Notes: generated from the sequence alone by a model not told the origin. A stretch of DNA of 43,115 bases from Saccoglossus kowalevskii (GCF_000003605.2 NW_003119428.1:277780-320894); one strand, 5' to 3'; shown: positions 18,903 to 31,272, numbered from the stretch's first letter. A program made the numbers and translations.

Positions 18903-21900
18903 ATCAATACGGATGAATCGACCGTTGATGGCCATATACGAGCCCATGAAGCAATATGCAGGTGTGAATCCATGAGTCACGGTAGAGTTCATTTAGACTA
19001 TTGCTGAAAATCGAAGTGTTGTAAAATCTATACGGCGGAACAGATTTATGTAGTTACCATGGCTACTCGGACCCGGCACAGAAAGATCAAGCATGGGTCG
19101 TATCAGCAGCAGTAGCAGGGGCAGCGAGAAGTGCGGGGATCGGCAAAATTTGAATTATGGATGCTCGTTATCATTAAAATATGTCGTCAGTATGTTACAA
19201 ATATCTTACAATAGGAAATGAAAATAAAATTATCTGCTGTTTTTCATACTCCCTCCCATATGTGCTCCACCTTTTGGGGACATAAAACTTAAACAATTAC
19301 CCGGTATTTATGCTTGCTTTCAGTTCGGGGCAGTTTTGAAACGTACTGTAAAGTTATTGTCCCGGCAATACAATATCAATGGTACATTATGGCCTTAAAC
19401 CTTACACACGTGTTTCTACTGTATTTGGACCGGGCGTACCTATTGAATGAGATCAAAGATACGACATGCCGAGTTTCCATGACAACAAACCATATAAAAG
19501 TGGATGTATGTACGCCCTGAATGCGTTTTTCAACCATGTATGTATCTGTATGCTAAATTATCGCAATAGCCATTTACGTGTGAGTACTGTGAAATTCAAG
19601 GTGTGAAAATTGGCTTTTTTTTTGTCCGAAGTCTCCACGTACAATCAAAAGTGAGCTATTCAGAAAAGTCGTCATTTAGTTGTGAAGTACAAAGGTGCCG
19701 AATACGGATGGAATACACGTACATTCGCGAGTCTGTTTCTAGAGGCAGGAGTCGTGATGCGGCATGTAGCAAGTCGGTACGTGTTTGAAACTCTTTCCAT
19801 CCCCCCCAAGGCTCGGCTACAGTTTATAAAACTTCGCTAGCCATACTGTTGATGGCGGCATCAGATGAGCATTACAAAGAAATCAACCATATTGAACGCG
19901 GAGAGAAAACAAAAATCTCTCTTCTATGTTTCTTTCGCACAACCATCTTCATATTGGTTATGGGAAAATGCTGGGGGCGAAGCGGTACATGGAAAGAACG
20001 TAAACACCATCTCTTTGCCTCGCTGGCGCCATAATGATGATATTTGTCTTTTTTTTTTAGCAACGAGCCGACCGAGTGTTATCCCCACCGCGGGGCCGGC
20101 TTCCGTGATGATTTTCTCTTGTACACAATCTCGTTGTGGTTTCGGAGTTTAAAGCTGTTCTATCAATGGAGTTATACTAAATTGTGGAACTTTTAAACGT
20201 ATGCCCCAAACAATGTCTCCAATCCTATTGTGCGTCCATTTTGGCAAAAACCGATAAGTAGTTACATTTATAAAAAGCATTACCGTGTATATAATCGACG
20301 ATTGCAAGTTAACAAAAAAAAGCTCGCGGCATTTCAGGACAATTAAATACTAATTTACTACATCAAAATAAAAAACAAAAAACAATCCAATGCATTGTAT
20401 TGGACTTTGTTGTATTATTATAATAATAATATATTGTGGAAAATGTAAACCGCTTCAAACTTTAAGACGCTTACGATCTGGCATATATGTGGCTGGTTTC
20501 CAGAGATTAGAATGTGGACAATGATGGGAGAATCATTATGGTAACACTGCCTGATGTCAATTTATGATGTGTTTGTACATATGTGCTCGTCATTAACGAT
20601 AAAACATATTTCTAAAAAAAAATAAAGTTCACTGGCATTAATTATAATTAAATATATAGTAGATATTGCAGCGAGCAGGTTCCTGGGTTATATAGAGATA
20701 ACGCAATCCTCTGGTCTATGCGCATTGACAATGGTTAGAAACGTAACATACAGACAATTTCAATCGTAATGCATAGGCCAGGGTGTGTAATAATAATATG
20801 CGTACATGTTATCGTAGGCTTGTTCGATACATGCACTGCCCCCGTCTTCAGTTTTAGTTCACTTAGTTTAATCTGGTGTCAGATACATATCAAATAGAGA
20901 AAGTTGTACAAGAATGAAAAAGTAAATGAATGTTAGAAATAACGTGCAAATCGTTCTACGAAAAAAAACATGGCGGCGTTTTTATGCCAAACTGGAGAAT
21001 TATAAAGATATAAAAAGGTGTATGTGCATATTTATAGTTCTTGATTTGTTTTCATAACCTCAATTGATTTGTAATATAATTAATTTTGATTTTGTGTGCC
21101 CGGTTTTAATTAATGTGTGTGTATTGATGCAATAAAATATATTTAATATAAAAACAGCTAACTGTAGATGGACAAATAGTTCGAAACAAATTGTTTCTTG
21201 TGTAAAAGATATGTAAGACTTGGCCTACACATGTGTACGAGGCATATAGAATATGTGTTCTCGGGTTCACAGTCGTTTTTTGTGTTATTATATTCATGTT
21301 TAATTACTTTTGTTGGGGTCTTATGGTAGGTTGGCTGCGATCTAACTGAGCTGTATTCTGCGAATAATAAATCAGTCAAACAAACAACAGATAAATTATA
21401 AGTTATTATTTTGAAATATAAATTAATTTTAAACGAAAGTGGGCGATACATAAACCAAGCCACGGATTTTATTGTGTATGATACGGTGTTATTTCAGCGC
21501 CGCAACATCAAAGAAGAAAACCAGTCTGATTTCACCGGAGGATATTCAGTGCTTCAGTCCAACGTTTCATTTGCGCGCGTGTTCCTTCTAATTGGACCAC
21601 CGAAATGTACCAGTATATTACCGTAGCAAGCAGTTGTGTTTTGTTGGCATTTCTGTATTTTATGGATCGATTGCACATAAAAACAACGAAGGTCAAATGT
21701 CGTTGTATATATTGAGACGCTCTTGAGAAATATTGTCTTGGTTAAATTTCCATGTAGGTACACGACCTTTACGGATCTTTTAAATAATATATTATGTTTT
21801 ATCTTGTCGGCTCCACTGAGAATTCTTCATATGCTGTATGTTTTTTTTTGTAGAGCATTCTGTAATGTCTGTATACATACTAGCGCCAGGTTTGTGAATA

Positions 21901-22360
21901 TATCTTTTTGTGTGCCACCCACACGTAGAGGATGAAAATACGGAAGCTATTTTACGCGACACCTACCCATGTGCCAACATGTACACGATATATATGGCCG
22001 AAAGAACCTCTCCCCAACACACGCAAAGTAAAGGACAGTCGTGTTTATTTTCATGTGGAGCATTTAATTATATTTTAATAATTTCACCGTTTTTCTTAAA
22101 ATCTACACAATTTGTATTTAACTTCAAGATTGGCATATTATCTGTGTCATAACATTTTACTAGTCGGCGTGGTGAAGTTTGAGTTTGAACGATGAATACC
22201 ACCCAACAAAAAGCAGATATCAAATATATAGCAGATGTGTTCTCAGAACTCGGGGCTTAGTTCTAAGTTAAGTAGTCAACACTCTTAAGACAGTGAAGGG
22301 AAGACGAGATAAATGTATGCACATGGAAACAGGCATAGTGAATTCTGTTCAAACCCACCC

Positions 22361-22815
22361 ACGGTAGGCTGTAAAGATATCACGCTCGCGTTGGCGAATT
22401 GGGAAAATTCAACCCATTCAAACCCACGGTAAGTTGTGAAGATATCACGCTCGCGATGCCGAATTAAGACAATTCAACCCATTCAAACCCACAGTAGGTT
22501 GTGAAGATATTACGCTTGCGTTGGCGAATTGGAACAATTCAACTCATTCAAACACACGGTAGGTTGTGAAGATATCACGCTGGAGTTGGCGAATTAGGAC
22601 AATTCAACCCATTAAAATCCACGGTAGGTTGTGAAGATCTCACGCTCGAATTGGCGAATTAAAACAATTCAACCCATTCAAACCCATGATTGGTAAAAGT
22701 ATCAGACTTGTGTTGGCCAATCAGGACAACTCAGACACCTCAAATCCATGGCAGGTAAAGATATCACGCTCGCGTTGGCCAATCGGAACAAATCGGCGCA
22801 TTCAACCCCATAGTA
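22361..22815 (+). repeat. 65-bp satellite units
   Basis: Units start acggtaggttgtgaagatat, then cacgctcgcgttggcgaatt and aacaattcaacccattcaaa. Starts at 22361, 22426, 22491 and 22556 give an exact 65-base period; later units diverge. About seven copies. Confidence 0.9.
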
Positions 22816-23430
22816 GGTAAAAACAATTCATCCCATTCAAACCCATAGCACTAGTATGTAAAAACAATTCAACCCATTCAACCCCATAGTACTAGTATGT
22901 AAAACAATTCAGCCCATTCAAACCCATAGTACTAGTATGTAAAAACAATTCAGCCCATTCAACCCCATAGTACTAGTGTGTAAAAACAATTCAGCCCATT
23001 CAACCCCATAGTACTAGTGTATAAAAACAATTCAGCCCATTCAACCCCATAGTACTAGTGTGTAAAAACAATTCAGCCCATTCAACCCCATAGTACTAGT
23101 GTGTAAAAACAATTCAGCCCATTCAACCCCATAGTACTAGTGTGTAAAAACAATTCAGCCCATTCAACCCCATAGTACTAGTGTGTAAAAACAATTCAGC
23201 CCATTCAATCCCATAGTACTAGTGTGTAAAAACAATTCAGCCCATTCAACCCCATAGTACTAGTGTGTAAAAACAATTCAGCCCATTCAACCCCATAGTA
23301 CTAGTATGTAAAAACAATTCAGCCCATTCAACCCCATAGTACTAGTGTGTAAAACAATTCAGCCCGATCAACCCCATAGTACTAGTATGTAAAAACAATT
23401 CAGCCCATTCAAACCCATAGGTAGGTAAAG
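22816..23430 (+). repeat. 41-bp satellite units derived from the 65-bp unit
   Basis: Units agtactagtgtgtaaaaaca, then attcagcccattcaacccca recur with a 41-base period (for example 22971 and 23012), about fourteen copies. They match the 65-bp unit minus an internal block of about 24 bases (the gatatcacgctcgcgttggcg part). The array ends in a partial 65-type unit near 23405-23460. Confidence 0.9.
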
Positions 23431-24490
23431 ATATCACGCTCGTGTTGAAAAATAGGAACAATTCAACCAATGATGAGTAACTTTTTGAACGCAATATGTT
23501 TTGTATGCATTGAATTTGAATCAAATGACTATTTATCGTAGTCAACAAATTACCAATAAAATATGGGAAGAAAATTATACTGGTTCATTTTTTATTAAAG
23601 GTGATAACAATGGCGTTCAAAATATTACAATATTTCAGAGTAACCACGAATATCGATAAATAACCGGACTTCAAAAAAATACAAATTAGCCATTCTGAGC
23701 ACGCGCATATACTTTTATTTATTTAGTTGTCAATTTTATGGACAATTCACTTTTAGCTTATCCGAATTAATTTTACTAGGCGACTGAAAGAGTTTAAGTA
23801 TTTATTATTAAAGCCTATACTCTGTAGAACAGATACCTACGCCATGAGTATCTGAAATAAAAAAAAACATACTGCCAGTTGTTCGACCGGAAGTACTCTG
23901 GTCAAGACATGTTAGTCATTCCGCCATTCTACGCACGACAAAGTACAAATCATAATAGCGAATGAAGGGAGTATCGAGCGAATATTGAAAAAAAAAACTG
24001 ACACGATAGAGATATATCGAATATAGTACGTTTTATCACGGTTACACTTTTTAGTAATTGTAGTTCTCCCGATGATTCATTCATTTTTGTCTCTACGTCA
24101 CAGTGGTTGGCGTGTCGATTAAACTTCTGATTCGTCGATTTCTGAATTCTTAATGATCGACGCAGTGGAGACTAATTGAATCTTCAGCAAATATGCTTCT
24201 TCGGAATTCTTCATGCTAGAGCTGAATTTTTAAAACAAGAGGTCACTGACATCTTAGTGACCGGTGATCGATATTCTAAATTCGAGGTGATTGGTAATTG
24301 CTAGCAAACATTCCAGATATTGTTGCTCGAGTTTCCATAGTGGTATCTGTGAATGGAGACCGGGACGGTTACTGGCAATGTCAGATATACATTGAAACTC
24401 TTGACGGAGACGATCCTTTCAGTCCGCACGTGATTTGGCATTCTTCTGATTATTTGCGTTGCCGACAAATCTTATACAGGGTGTACTGAA
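23431..24490. other. AT-rich intergenic stretch
   Basis: No gene seen. A short inverted repeat (ggtcact and agtgacc around 8 bases) lies at 24241-24262. Confidence 0.5.
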
Positions 24491-24606
24491 GAATGGTGGT
24501 CGTCGCGCCGTGTCGTTATCGATATGGGTCCCATGCGATGACGTGCGCAACGCGTTTAAAATGTACATGATATTCGAGCGCGCGCTACGTGACGACCGTG
24601 TCGTTT
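24491..24606 (+). mobile_element. Short TTAA-type MITE, copy 3 (decayed)
   Basis: Begins gaatggtggtcgtcgcgccg and ends gacgaccgtgtcgttt. The interior (cgatatgggtcccatgcgat and ...caacgcgt) matches copy 1 in the same orientation. The ends have mutated and TTAA is lost. Confidence 0.7.
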
Positions 24607-25504
24607 TATGATTGGGCAACGGAGCTAATGCACAGTCCAGTCCAAGAAATTTGACATGCACCAGGGGCGGATTTAGAGGGGGCGAGGGAGCCGCCCGCAA
24701 TAGCTTCGCGCCATCGGCGCTCGCGAGCTAGACCTTCAAGTTCGGCCAACTTATCGGCCCCCTCTATTCCAGAATCCTAGATTCGCCACCCCTGTGCACC
24801 ATATTTTCTGAGATAGGTGCAAGTACGAGGTGCGTAGGATAAGCCGGTGTACTACCACATGGTATGTTCAGACACCAATAGCAAGCCTCTAATGGCTGTT
24901 TGTTAACTTATACCGGCGTACAAAGAAGCTGGTGTGAACACAGAACCGGACTGAAACGCCATCACTCGGCGATCATTCACACGGGATCTGTAAGTTAAGG
25001 ATGTAGTAGAGTTTTCCCGGAAGTATTAATATACTAGTACATATTAAATATATTCCCAGAAGAGTCGTTCTAAACAATTTCAACCTATATATTTTATGAA
25101 AGTCCAGACTTTACCGTAAATAAATAAAAACAATTGTTATATCAGTTGCAACCCTCAGTTAATTAATCCATTATTGAGACTTTGAATCACTATTGCGAGG
25201 AAATTAAAAGGGCTAATAAAAATGTGTTCATCGGAAATTGTAGAATAAAACACTAGAAACATATAGGTCAAAACGATTTTGTGCAACTTTTCTGGTTTGT
25301 TGAACAGGTCTAAGTTTGTGTTTCACTAGACTGTTTCCGTTTCCGTTTTTACATTCGGACAGTAAAATCTCTAGAATGCGTGAATTCAAAAAAGTTCCTA
25401 AACTACTTTTAAGTCGACTGTAATCTCCTTTACCTTATTTCCCAATTTTCAGGTAGTTTAGGTTATTCTACAGACCTGTACATAGAGGCTGCTTATCACG
25501 GGTT
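24607..25504. other. Intergenic stretch, nothing recognised
   Basis: Mixed sequence, no secure ORF or repeat; a GC-richer patch lies near 24660-24790. Confidence 0.5.
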
Positions 25505-25811
25505 TTGAAGGGCGGTGGTCGTCGCGCCGCGCATGTGCGACATTTGTGTTGATAAACATTGATTTTCCCACAATCCAATGCGCTCTTCTAATGGAAATCA
25601 CGAGTACGAGTTTTGACCTTGGTGCAACGTGTGCTCATTACCGCCGGTGGCTCCTTGGATACCTTCCAATCATCAAAGAAATTACCTAGTTAAAGCTTGG
25701 TAACGTCTCAGTTTGTACTCGTTGGTCAGCGCAAGTCGAAATCGTCATGTTTGTTCAAATGAGACCCATATCTCGCGCTTGTGTGGCGCGACGACCATGA
25801 CCGTCCTTTAA
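25505..25811 (+). mobile_element. Long TTAA-type MITE, copy 1
   Basis: Ends: agggcggtggtcgtcgcgcc on the left and ggcgcgacgaccatgaccgt, then cctttaa on the right. About 305 bases. The interior (cccacaatccaatgcgctct, ...agcttggtaacgtctcagtt) is shared with the copies at 26440 (inverted) and 27510. It has the same type of ends as the short elements but a different interior. Confidence 0.85.
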
Positions 25812-26439
25812 TATGGCCAGGAATTGGTCGAGTGCGTAGAAGCAAAGACTATAAAGGCGGAAATATATGGCTAACTGAAATATTTGTGAGTCGATAAATC
25901 GTGCGAATTATCCTGTGGTTGTCATATCTAAATTCCACGGTAAACAACGCAATGATATCCGCCGGCGCAACTCTAAGCCGGTGTAACCTTTTCCAAGTGA
26001 GAACGCGGTAAATTATACGAGCAAAACAGCTGATTTTGTAACTACTAGTGGTAAGCTTCGAAACGAGACATGATTGATAGAATAAGCTGTTGTTGAATTT
26101 TACGATCTCCTAGACAGCGTGACATTATAATCGGCGGCACGTTTGATGTGCGCAATTGCTGATACGATGAGCTACCTTATTACCAGCTTGGTGAAATTAC
26201 GACTAATTGCCCATTGTCCTAGGCCTCTAATCCTAACAGGTGACATCACGGTTTTTTTTTTTTTAGAAAATGACAATTTAGTTGACGAAACGATGACGAA
26301 GTAGAAAGATAGTTTGTAATTATTAAGTGAAATTAAAATTAATTTTCTCATTTTTGATATAAATATAGAATTTTACACCAAGGCTTATTGTCACACATTA
26401 CATTCCCAGCACAGGACAAAACGTTAGACAATACGGGAA

Positions 26440-26750
26440 TTAAAGGGCGGTGGTCGTCGTTCGCGCCACACATGTGCGAGACTTGGGTCTCATATAAAAA
26501 AAGGATGGCGACGTTGATCGTTGCGCACACCAACGAGTACAAACTGATAGGTTACCAAGCTTTAACTAGGTAATTTGTTGGTTGAAAGGATGACATCGAA
26601 CGAGTCACCGGCGGTAATTTGTGCACGTCAAGCCCAGGTCAAAACTCGTTCTCGCGATTTCCATTAGAAGAGCGCATTGGATTGTGGGAAAATCAATAAT
26701 TATCAACACAAGTGTTGCCCATACGCGGCGCGACGACCACAACCCTATAA
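26440..26750 (-). mobile_element. Long TTAA-type MITE, copy 2
   Basis: TTAA at 26440, then agggcggtggtcgtcg; the right end is ggcgcgacgaccacaaccct. The interior is the reverse complement of the copy at 25505. The right TTAA has changed to TATAA. Confidence 0.85.
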
Positions 26751-26923
26751 CAAAAAGAAAGTTAGTTTTATCATACTTTGAAGGCGGCCATTTTGCAGTT
26801 TGGAAATAAATTTCACCATTGGGGTACATGTAGTTTAAATCTCAAACGTGTGTGCGTGGTGCTTTTGATGTTGATATCGTGACTGATAAGGTACGCTTTG
26901 AATTCCTTTTAAAATTTGGGTTT

Positions 26924-27282
26924 TACAGTGACGGGCAGAAAGCTGTGGTCGTTATAAGCATAAATCTGTATAAATCAAAATGGCAGTTAGCATTCAAATT
27001 GACCAATCCAGAAATGGTACTGTGACGTCATCGTTAGTTATAATTAATATTAATGAGTTACTTCAAAATTATCCAATCAGCAAGTGCTCATTTTAAAGAA
27101 GTAATCGATCACAGTTGCTACGTCACATGCAAGAATCTGGGTGCATTATGGGCATAGACAATGTCCAGCTCTTGAGGAGTCAATCACTATTAAATATTTA
27201 ATTTTGCATGAAAGCTGTTGATCGGTATTTATGAATTATTATAAATATGGTTATGAGGCACAGCTTTCTGCTTTCCACTGTA
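26924..27282. mobile_element. TA-flanked inverted-repeat element
   Basis: TA then CAGTGacgggcagaaagctg on the left; cagctttctgctttccACTG then TA on the right. The ends pair over about 25 bases with small gaps. 359 bases, no transposase; the TA target and CAGTG termini suggest Tc1/mariner-type mobilisation. Confidence 0.7.
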
Positions 27283-27509
27283 ATAATGTAATAAATTCTC
27301 TATGTTCTATAGCAGCTGTTATTAAAATAGCAATTTTGTCTTAAATTTGGTCCTTTTTTCAAAATATAGTAATGTAAAACATATTTTGACTGCCAAACTC
27401 CAATGGGAAAGTAATATGCTAATTTAAACACTAAATATTGCTAAGCCACCCCCCCCAAGAATTTTGAGTAAGCTGTAGTGAATGGTATATAAAATCTAAT
27501 CACCATGGA

Positions 27510-27780
27510 TTAAAGCGCGGTAGTTGTCGCATTTGTGTTGATAAACATTGTTTTTCCCACAATACAATGCGCTCTTCAAATGAAAATCACAAGTATGAGG
27601 TTTGACCTGGGCGCGACTTTCACTGATTACCGCCTGTGACTCCTTCGATGCCTTCCAGTAACATGAAAATTACTTAATTAAAAGCTTGGAAACGTCTCAG
27701 TTCGTACTCGTTGATCTGCGCAACAGTCAAAGTCGCCATCTTTGTTTATATGAGACCCATATATGACTACCGCGCTTTAA
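27510..27780 (+). mobile_element. Long TTAA-type MITE, copy 3
   Basis: Perfect TTAA on both sides (27510-27513 and 27777-27780), ends agcgcggtagttgtcgc and gactaccgcgct. It lacks the first part of the interior seen in copy 1 but keeps the rest in the same orientation. Confidence 0.85.
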
Positions 27781-27929
27781 CTTGTGTTCATACTTTTTGA
27801 TTTATATTGCTTTTGTGTGGATTTATCGCTAAGTGATTATTCATGTTGGGAACAAATTCAAATACGCCACTTGAAGTTAGAATCTTAATGCCTGGAGTCT
27901 TGGGGTTGGGACGGGTACCACAGGTCGGC

Positions 27930-28655
27930 TTCATAGTTTGACTCAGTGCAAGGCTACAAGATTGTGCCTGATTGGCTACCCAACCCTACCTAACAATCGG
28001 ACCAATCAGAGAGCAGCTTGTTTGTTGAGAGGTTTTTTCGACGTATCAAATTCTGCCTTATATATATGCTTGAACTCAACTGCACAGTTATTCCTTGTGA
28101 TTATTGCTTTTGTACAGTGCTACATTTTTCACAAAATGAGTTGTGATTTTATCTTACAAACTGGTTGAAATCTGAATAATCGTTACCTGAATGGCAAGGC
28201 CCATTGAAACACACATATATGGTGTCAACAGTAATACTTAACCCCCCCCCCCCCATGTATTGCAGAACCTTCCTGCAAAGGTCCAACTACTCCAGTTTAG
28301 TTGAAACACTGTAGAATACTTTATTTTCGCTTGGAATTAATTTTTGCTATTTTCACTGAAGGAATGATTCAGTGAAAATAAAATCCAGCGAATATACCCT
28401 TTTTCCTATATTTTACATTCAACTTGTCAAAAATCAGTGAAAATAAATTCCATACAAAATGCACAAAAAGTCTTTTCAGTGAAAATTATTTCCAGCTGAA
28501 ATAAAGTATTTTACAATATACAATCAAAGACCTTACAGTAGAGGGTCCACTGGAGGGTCAACAAACAAGCTGCACTCTCTGATTGGTCCGACTGTTAGGT
28601 ATTAAGGTTTGATATCCAATCAGACACAGTCTTGTAATTAGCTTCACATTAAATC
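27930..28655. repeat. Large fold-back with a MITE nested in its loop
   Basis: The arms 27930-28031 and 28550-28655 are inverted copies (shared: cggaccaatcagagag, cagcttgtttgttga, tgattgg). The loop contains the element at 28307-28518. Confidence 0.75.
28307..28518. mobile_element. MITE with ACTGTAGAATACTTTATTTTC-type ends, copy 1
   Basis: Left end actgtagaatactttatttt then cgc; right end ataaagtattttacaat. The interior has repeated cagtgaaaataaa motifs in both orientations. Related copies lie at 33267 and 40630. Confidence 0.8.
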
Positions 28656-29408
28656 CAACTGTGTGGTATATACCACTTGTTTGGAGGCCATTTTGTTAAT
28701 TTACATACAAGTCGAAAAGCCTCATTTTGGATTAACTTTAGTAGGGCGCCCTCAACTTAGAACATTAATGACATCCATTTTTCTTATTTCTTCTTTGTTA
28801 TGATTGGTTTGCTTTTTCTAGTGTTGATTATTCAGATTCAAATCACATGGTAACCAGTCCACTGACATTCATTGTTAATACCATTCACATATTTCTACCC
28901 ATGATGAAATAGCAGACTTTGGGAGAAGATGACGGAACATAACGATCTCCTGACTCCAAACAAACGCACTAAAGTAGATTTGGCAGAATGGAAAGACCAC
29001 ACATCGTATTGAGATGCTGCCGAACAATATACTACTTCATTTCACTCAACCTTTTTTTCACATGTAAATATATTAGACATTACAGGCAGAAGGGGAAAGC
29101 AGTGTTTGTGAGGGGGAGGGATGTTCCAAAGATTTCTTACATTACTCGTCTGTTTCCTTGACAATATCCAGTACGCTTTGGGAGACTGATAGGAGTGTCT
29201 GGCACACCTACATGCATAGGTTTTTTTATTAGAAGCACATCTAACTTTCATTCGGACAATGATTAATAAAGAAAATATGGTACTGTATTTGCTCTATTAA
29301 AAACGTATATTCAGTACAAGCTCACATTAATGAATGAAAAACTGCATATATTTTCGGTTGAATCATTCAAATATTTTTTTCTCACCTTCTCGCATGATGG
29401 TGAACTTC

Positions 29409-29595
29409 TCATTGTTCAGGGGTGGGGCTAATCTGCACTGGCTCGGAAGGTTGTAAATGATTAGCTAGTTTGAATTTGCATAACAATACTGACAATGAAC
29501 GTGCATTCAACGCCACAAGTTTTTTTGTTTTTTTAGCCAATCAGAATTCATCTTTCGAGCTAGTGCAGATCAGCCGCAGGGGTGACTATCATTGT
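29409..29595. mobile_element. hAT-like MITE
   Basis: Inverted ends ggctaatctgcactggctcg and cgagctagtgcagatcagcc, with an outer CAGGGGTG typical of hAT. A possible 7-base target duplication TCATTGT sits at 29409 and 29589. The interior is about 100 bases without coding capacity. Confidence 0.6.
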
Positions 29596-30052
29596 GAGCA
29601 ACAAAATGCTTTTGGTTGCAAGTATTTTCACTAGAATGGCAGAATCTATCTCAGAAATTTTTTTTTTTTAATATTGCAATTTGTGCTATCAAATTCAAAA
29701 GTAGAAAGGTTGAGAAAGAGAAAGAGAGGTGGGGGCAGGTGTTTACGGTTGATTAATGGACTTTTAGACCCCACAATTTCTGGTGTACTAAAAACACAAA
29801 TCAAAAGGCACACACTGACATAACGCAGAAAATATACAAGTTATTTGTATGATTTTAAAAATATATATAAATTTATTGTTCCAAGCCTACAAATAAATTC
29901 ATTTACACCTAATGCCATGCACTTGGCAACCAAAAATGTCTTTTCTGTAACAAAAACAAAACTTTTAATGTCTGAACAGAGGAGGGGGGGAGAGGGGAGG
30001 CAGGGATACATTTTATATACAATGCCAAAACAAGAGAAGGCACAAAGTGGGG

Positions 30053-30087
30053 GTGTGTGTGTGTGTGTGTATGTATGTACGTATGTA
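30053..30087. repeat. (TG)n / TATG simple repeat in the Axin 3' region
   Basis: A GT run followed by atgt/acgt repeats; gives only artefactual ORFs. Confidence 0.9.
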
Positions 30088-30661
30088 AACAATAGGCAAT
30101 AATTCCAATATAATAAATCTGATATCGCCACATGGCCTGTAACAAAACAAAACAAAAAATTGCTCAAAAAAACAAAACAATCTGATTTTCTTCATCCGTA
30201 GACTTGTCATTTTTGGTTCAAAATAAAAATTACAACTAACTTTCAATTTACATGATAGAATGTTTGGTACACTGGTACTCAATTGTCATATGGTGAGGGA
30301 GAGGGGGGGTTTGACAAACGAATTTTCTAGTTTCATGATCAATAAACCAATTTAGTCGGGTTCTTTTTCTGGTTGTCATGGCTACCAGTAGTTGTCTGGG
30401 GTTTTAATGGTTACTTCACCCATGTTAAGTATATCTATAAAACTATGTTCCAAGCCATATAATAAAAAATAAAAAAAAAGCTGCATTTTGCCACAGAACT
30501 TGTACACAAGCTACTGTATATTGATGGTACAGAAAAGCATAGTTTACAGCAAAAATAATAACAATATATCTAGTTTGAACGTACTAAGTGGACCGGTATA
30601 AATACATTAGGTGGGTTAGGGATTTCCAACTTAATGGTAAAAAAAAAAGGCAATACACTTT

Positions 30662-30788
30662 TCCCATCATACATTGCAAGAATGCTAAATACCAATGACA
30701 ACATGGCTGTCAATTTAAATAGCTCTGTTTGAAAAAAATAATAATAATAATAATAACCAAGTAAAAAATGTTGCAATGTATGATGGGA
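30662..30788. repeat. Perfect 18-base inverted repeat in the Axin 3' UTR
   Basis: tcccatcatacattgcaa (30662-30679) and its exact complement (30771-30788) are separated by 91 bases that include an (AAT)n run. The transcript could fold here; a small MITE is the alternative. Confidence 0.85.
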
Positions 30789-31272
30789 GCAGGCAAATGC
30801 AGTTTTTTATTTGTTTATACGACTGCTTCAAGTAGCTTGTAAGTGGGTTATGGCCACTTATTAGTATAAAAATAGATTAATCTGAGAAACAGCTTTGTGA
30901 ATACGTCCAAGTATGATTTCTCTTGTAGAAGACAGTAAATTTTGTACATAAAAGACAGACTGTCCGCAACCAGCTGCTCGATTTCATATTTGTCTGTTTC
31001 CACAATGCATCATGGGATGGATCCTAATTCTCTATATTAATCTATGTAGCACCGCTAGAATAAGTAACATTCATGGCATCACCGACAGTTCGGTCTTGAT
31101 ACTGAACACCAGACAGTTGTCAAGACCAGTAGTGTTGACTTTCTGGGCAGATGCGCTCACTGGTCAGACTGGTCGTCTTGTGTTTCTGCACTGTCCACTT
31201 GCCATGTTGGTGGTCTTAGCCGGGCACGTTGAATGTCTCGCTTTTCTGGACCGTACACCATTTTGGTGGTTT

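Larger units (their letters stand above)
17150..22360. other. Intergenic stretch without a secure gene
   Basis: Many ORFs under 125 codons, none recognisable. Locally richer in GC and CpG between about 18.0 and 20.2 kb. That part has TATA-like sequences (about 18027 and 18308), two RFX X-box-like palindromes (18889 and 19053) and a coding-like fragment (18668-18786). It could be a promoter or a small lineage-specific gene; unproven. Confidence 0.4.
29872..31272 (-). other. AXIN1: Probable 3' UTR of Axin
   Basis: Downstream of the Axin stop codon on the minus strand. Candidate AATAAA signals (read on the minus strand) are at 30811-30806 and 29877-29872, giving a 3' UTR of about 0.47 or 1.4 kb. 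The region holds a perfect 18-base inverted repeat, an (AAT)n run and a (TG)n run. The real end is not determined. Confidence 0.5.

Noticed and set aside
22361-23460. CRISPR-like array
   Set aside because: Units are contiguous tandem repeats without unique spacers, in a spliced eukaryotic genome; it is a satellite.
29841-30282. Several ORFs of 78-108 codons near 30.0 kb
   Set aside because: They arise from the (TG)n and poly-A/T simple repeats in the likely Axin 3' UTR.
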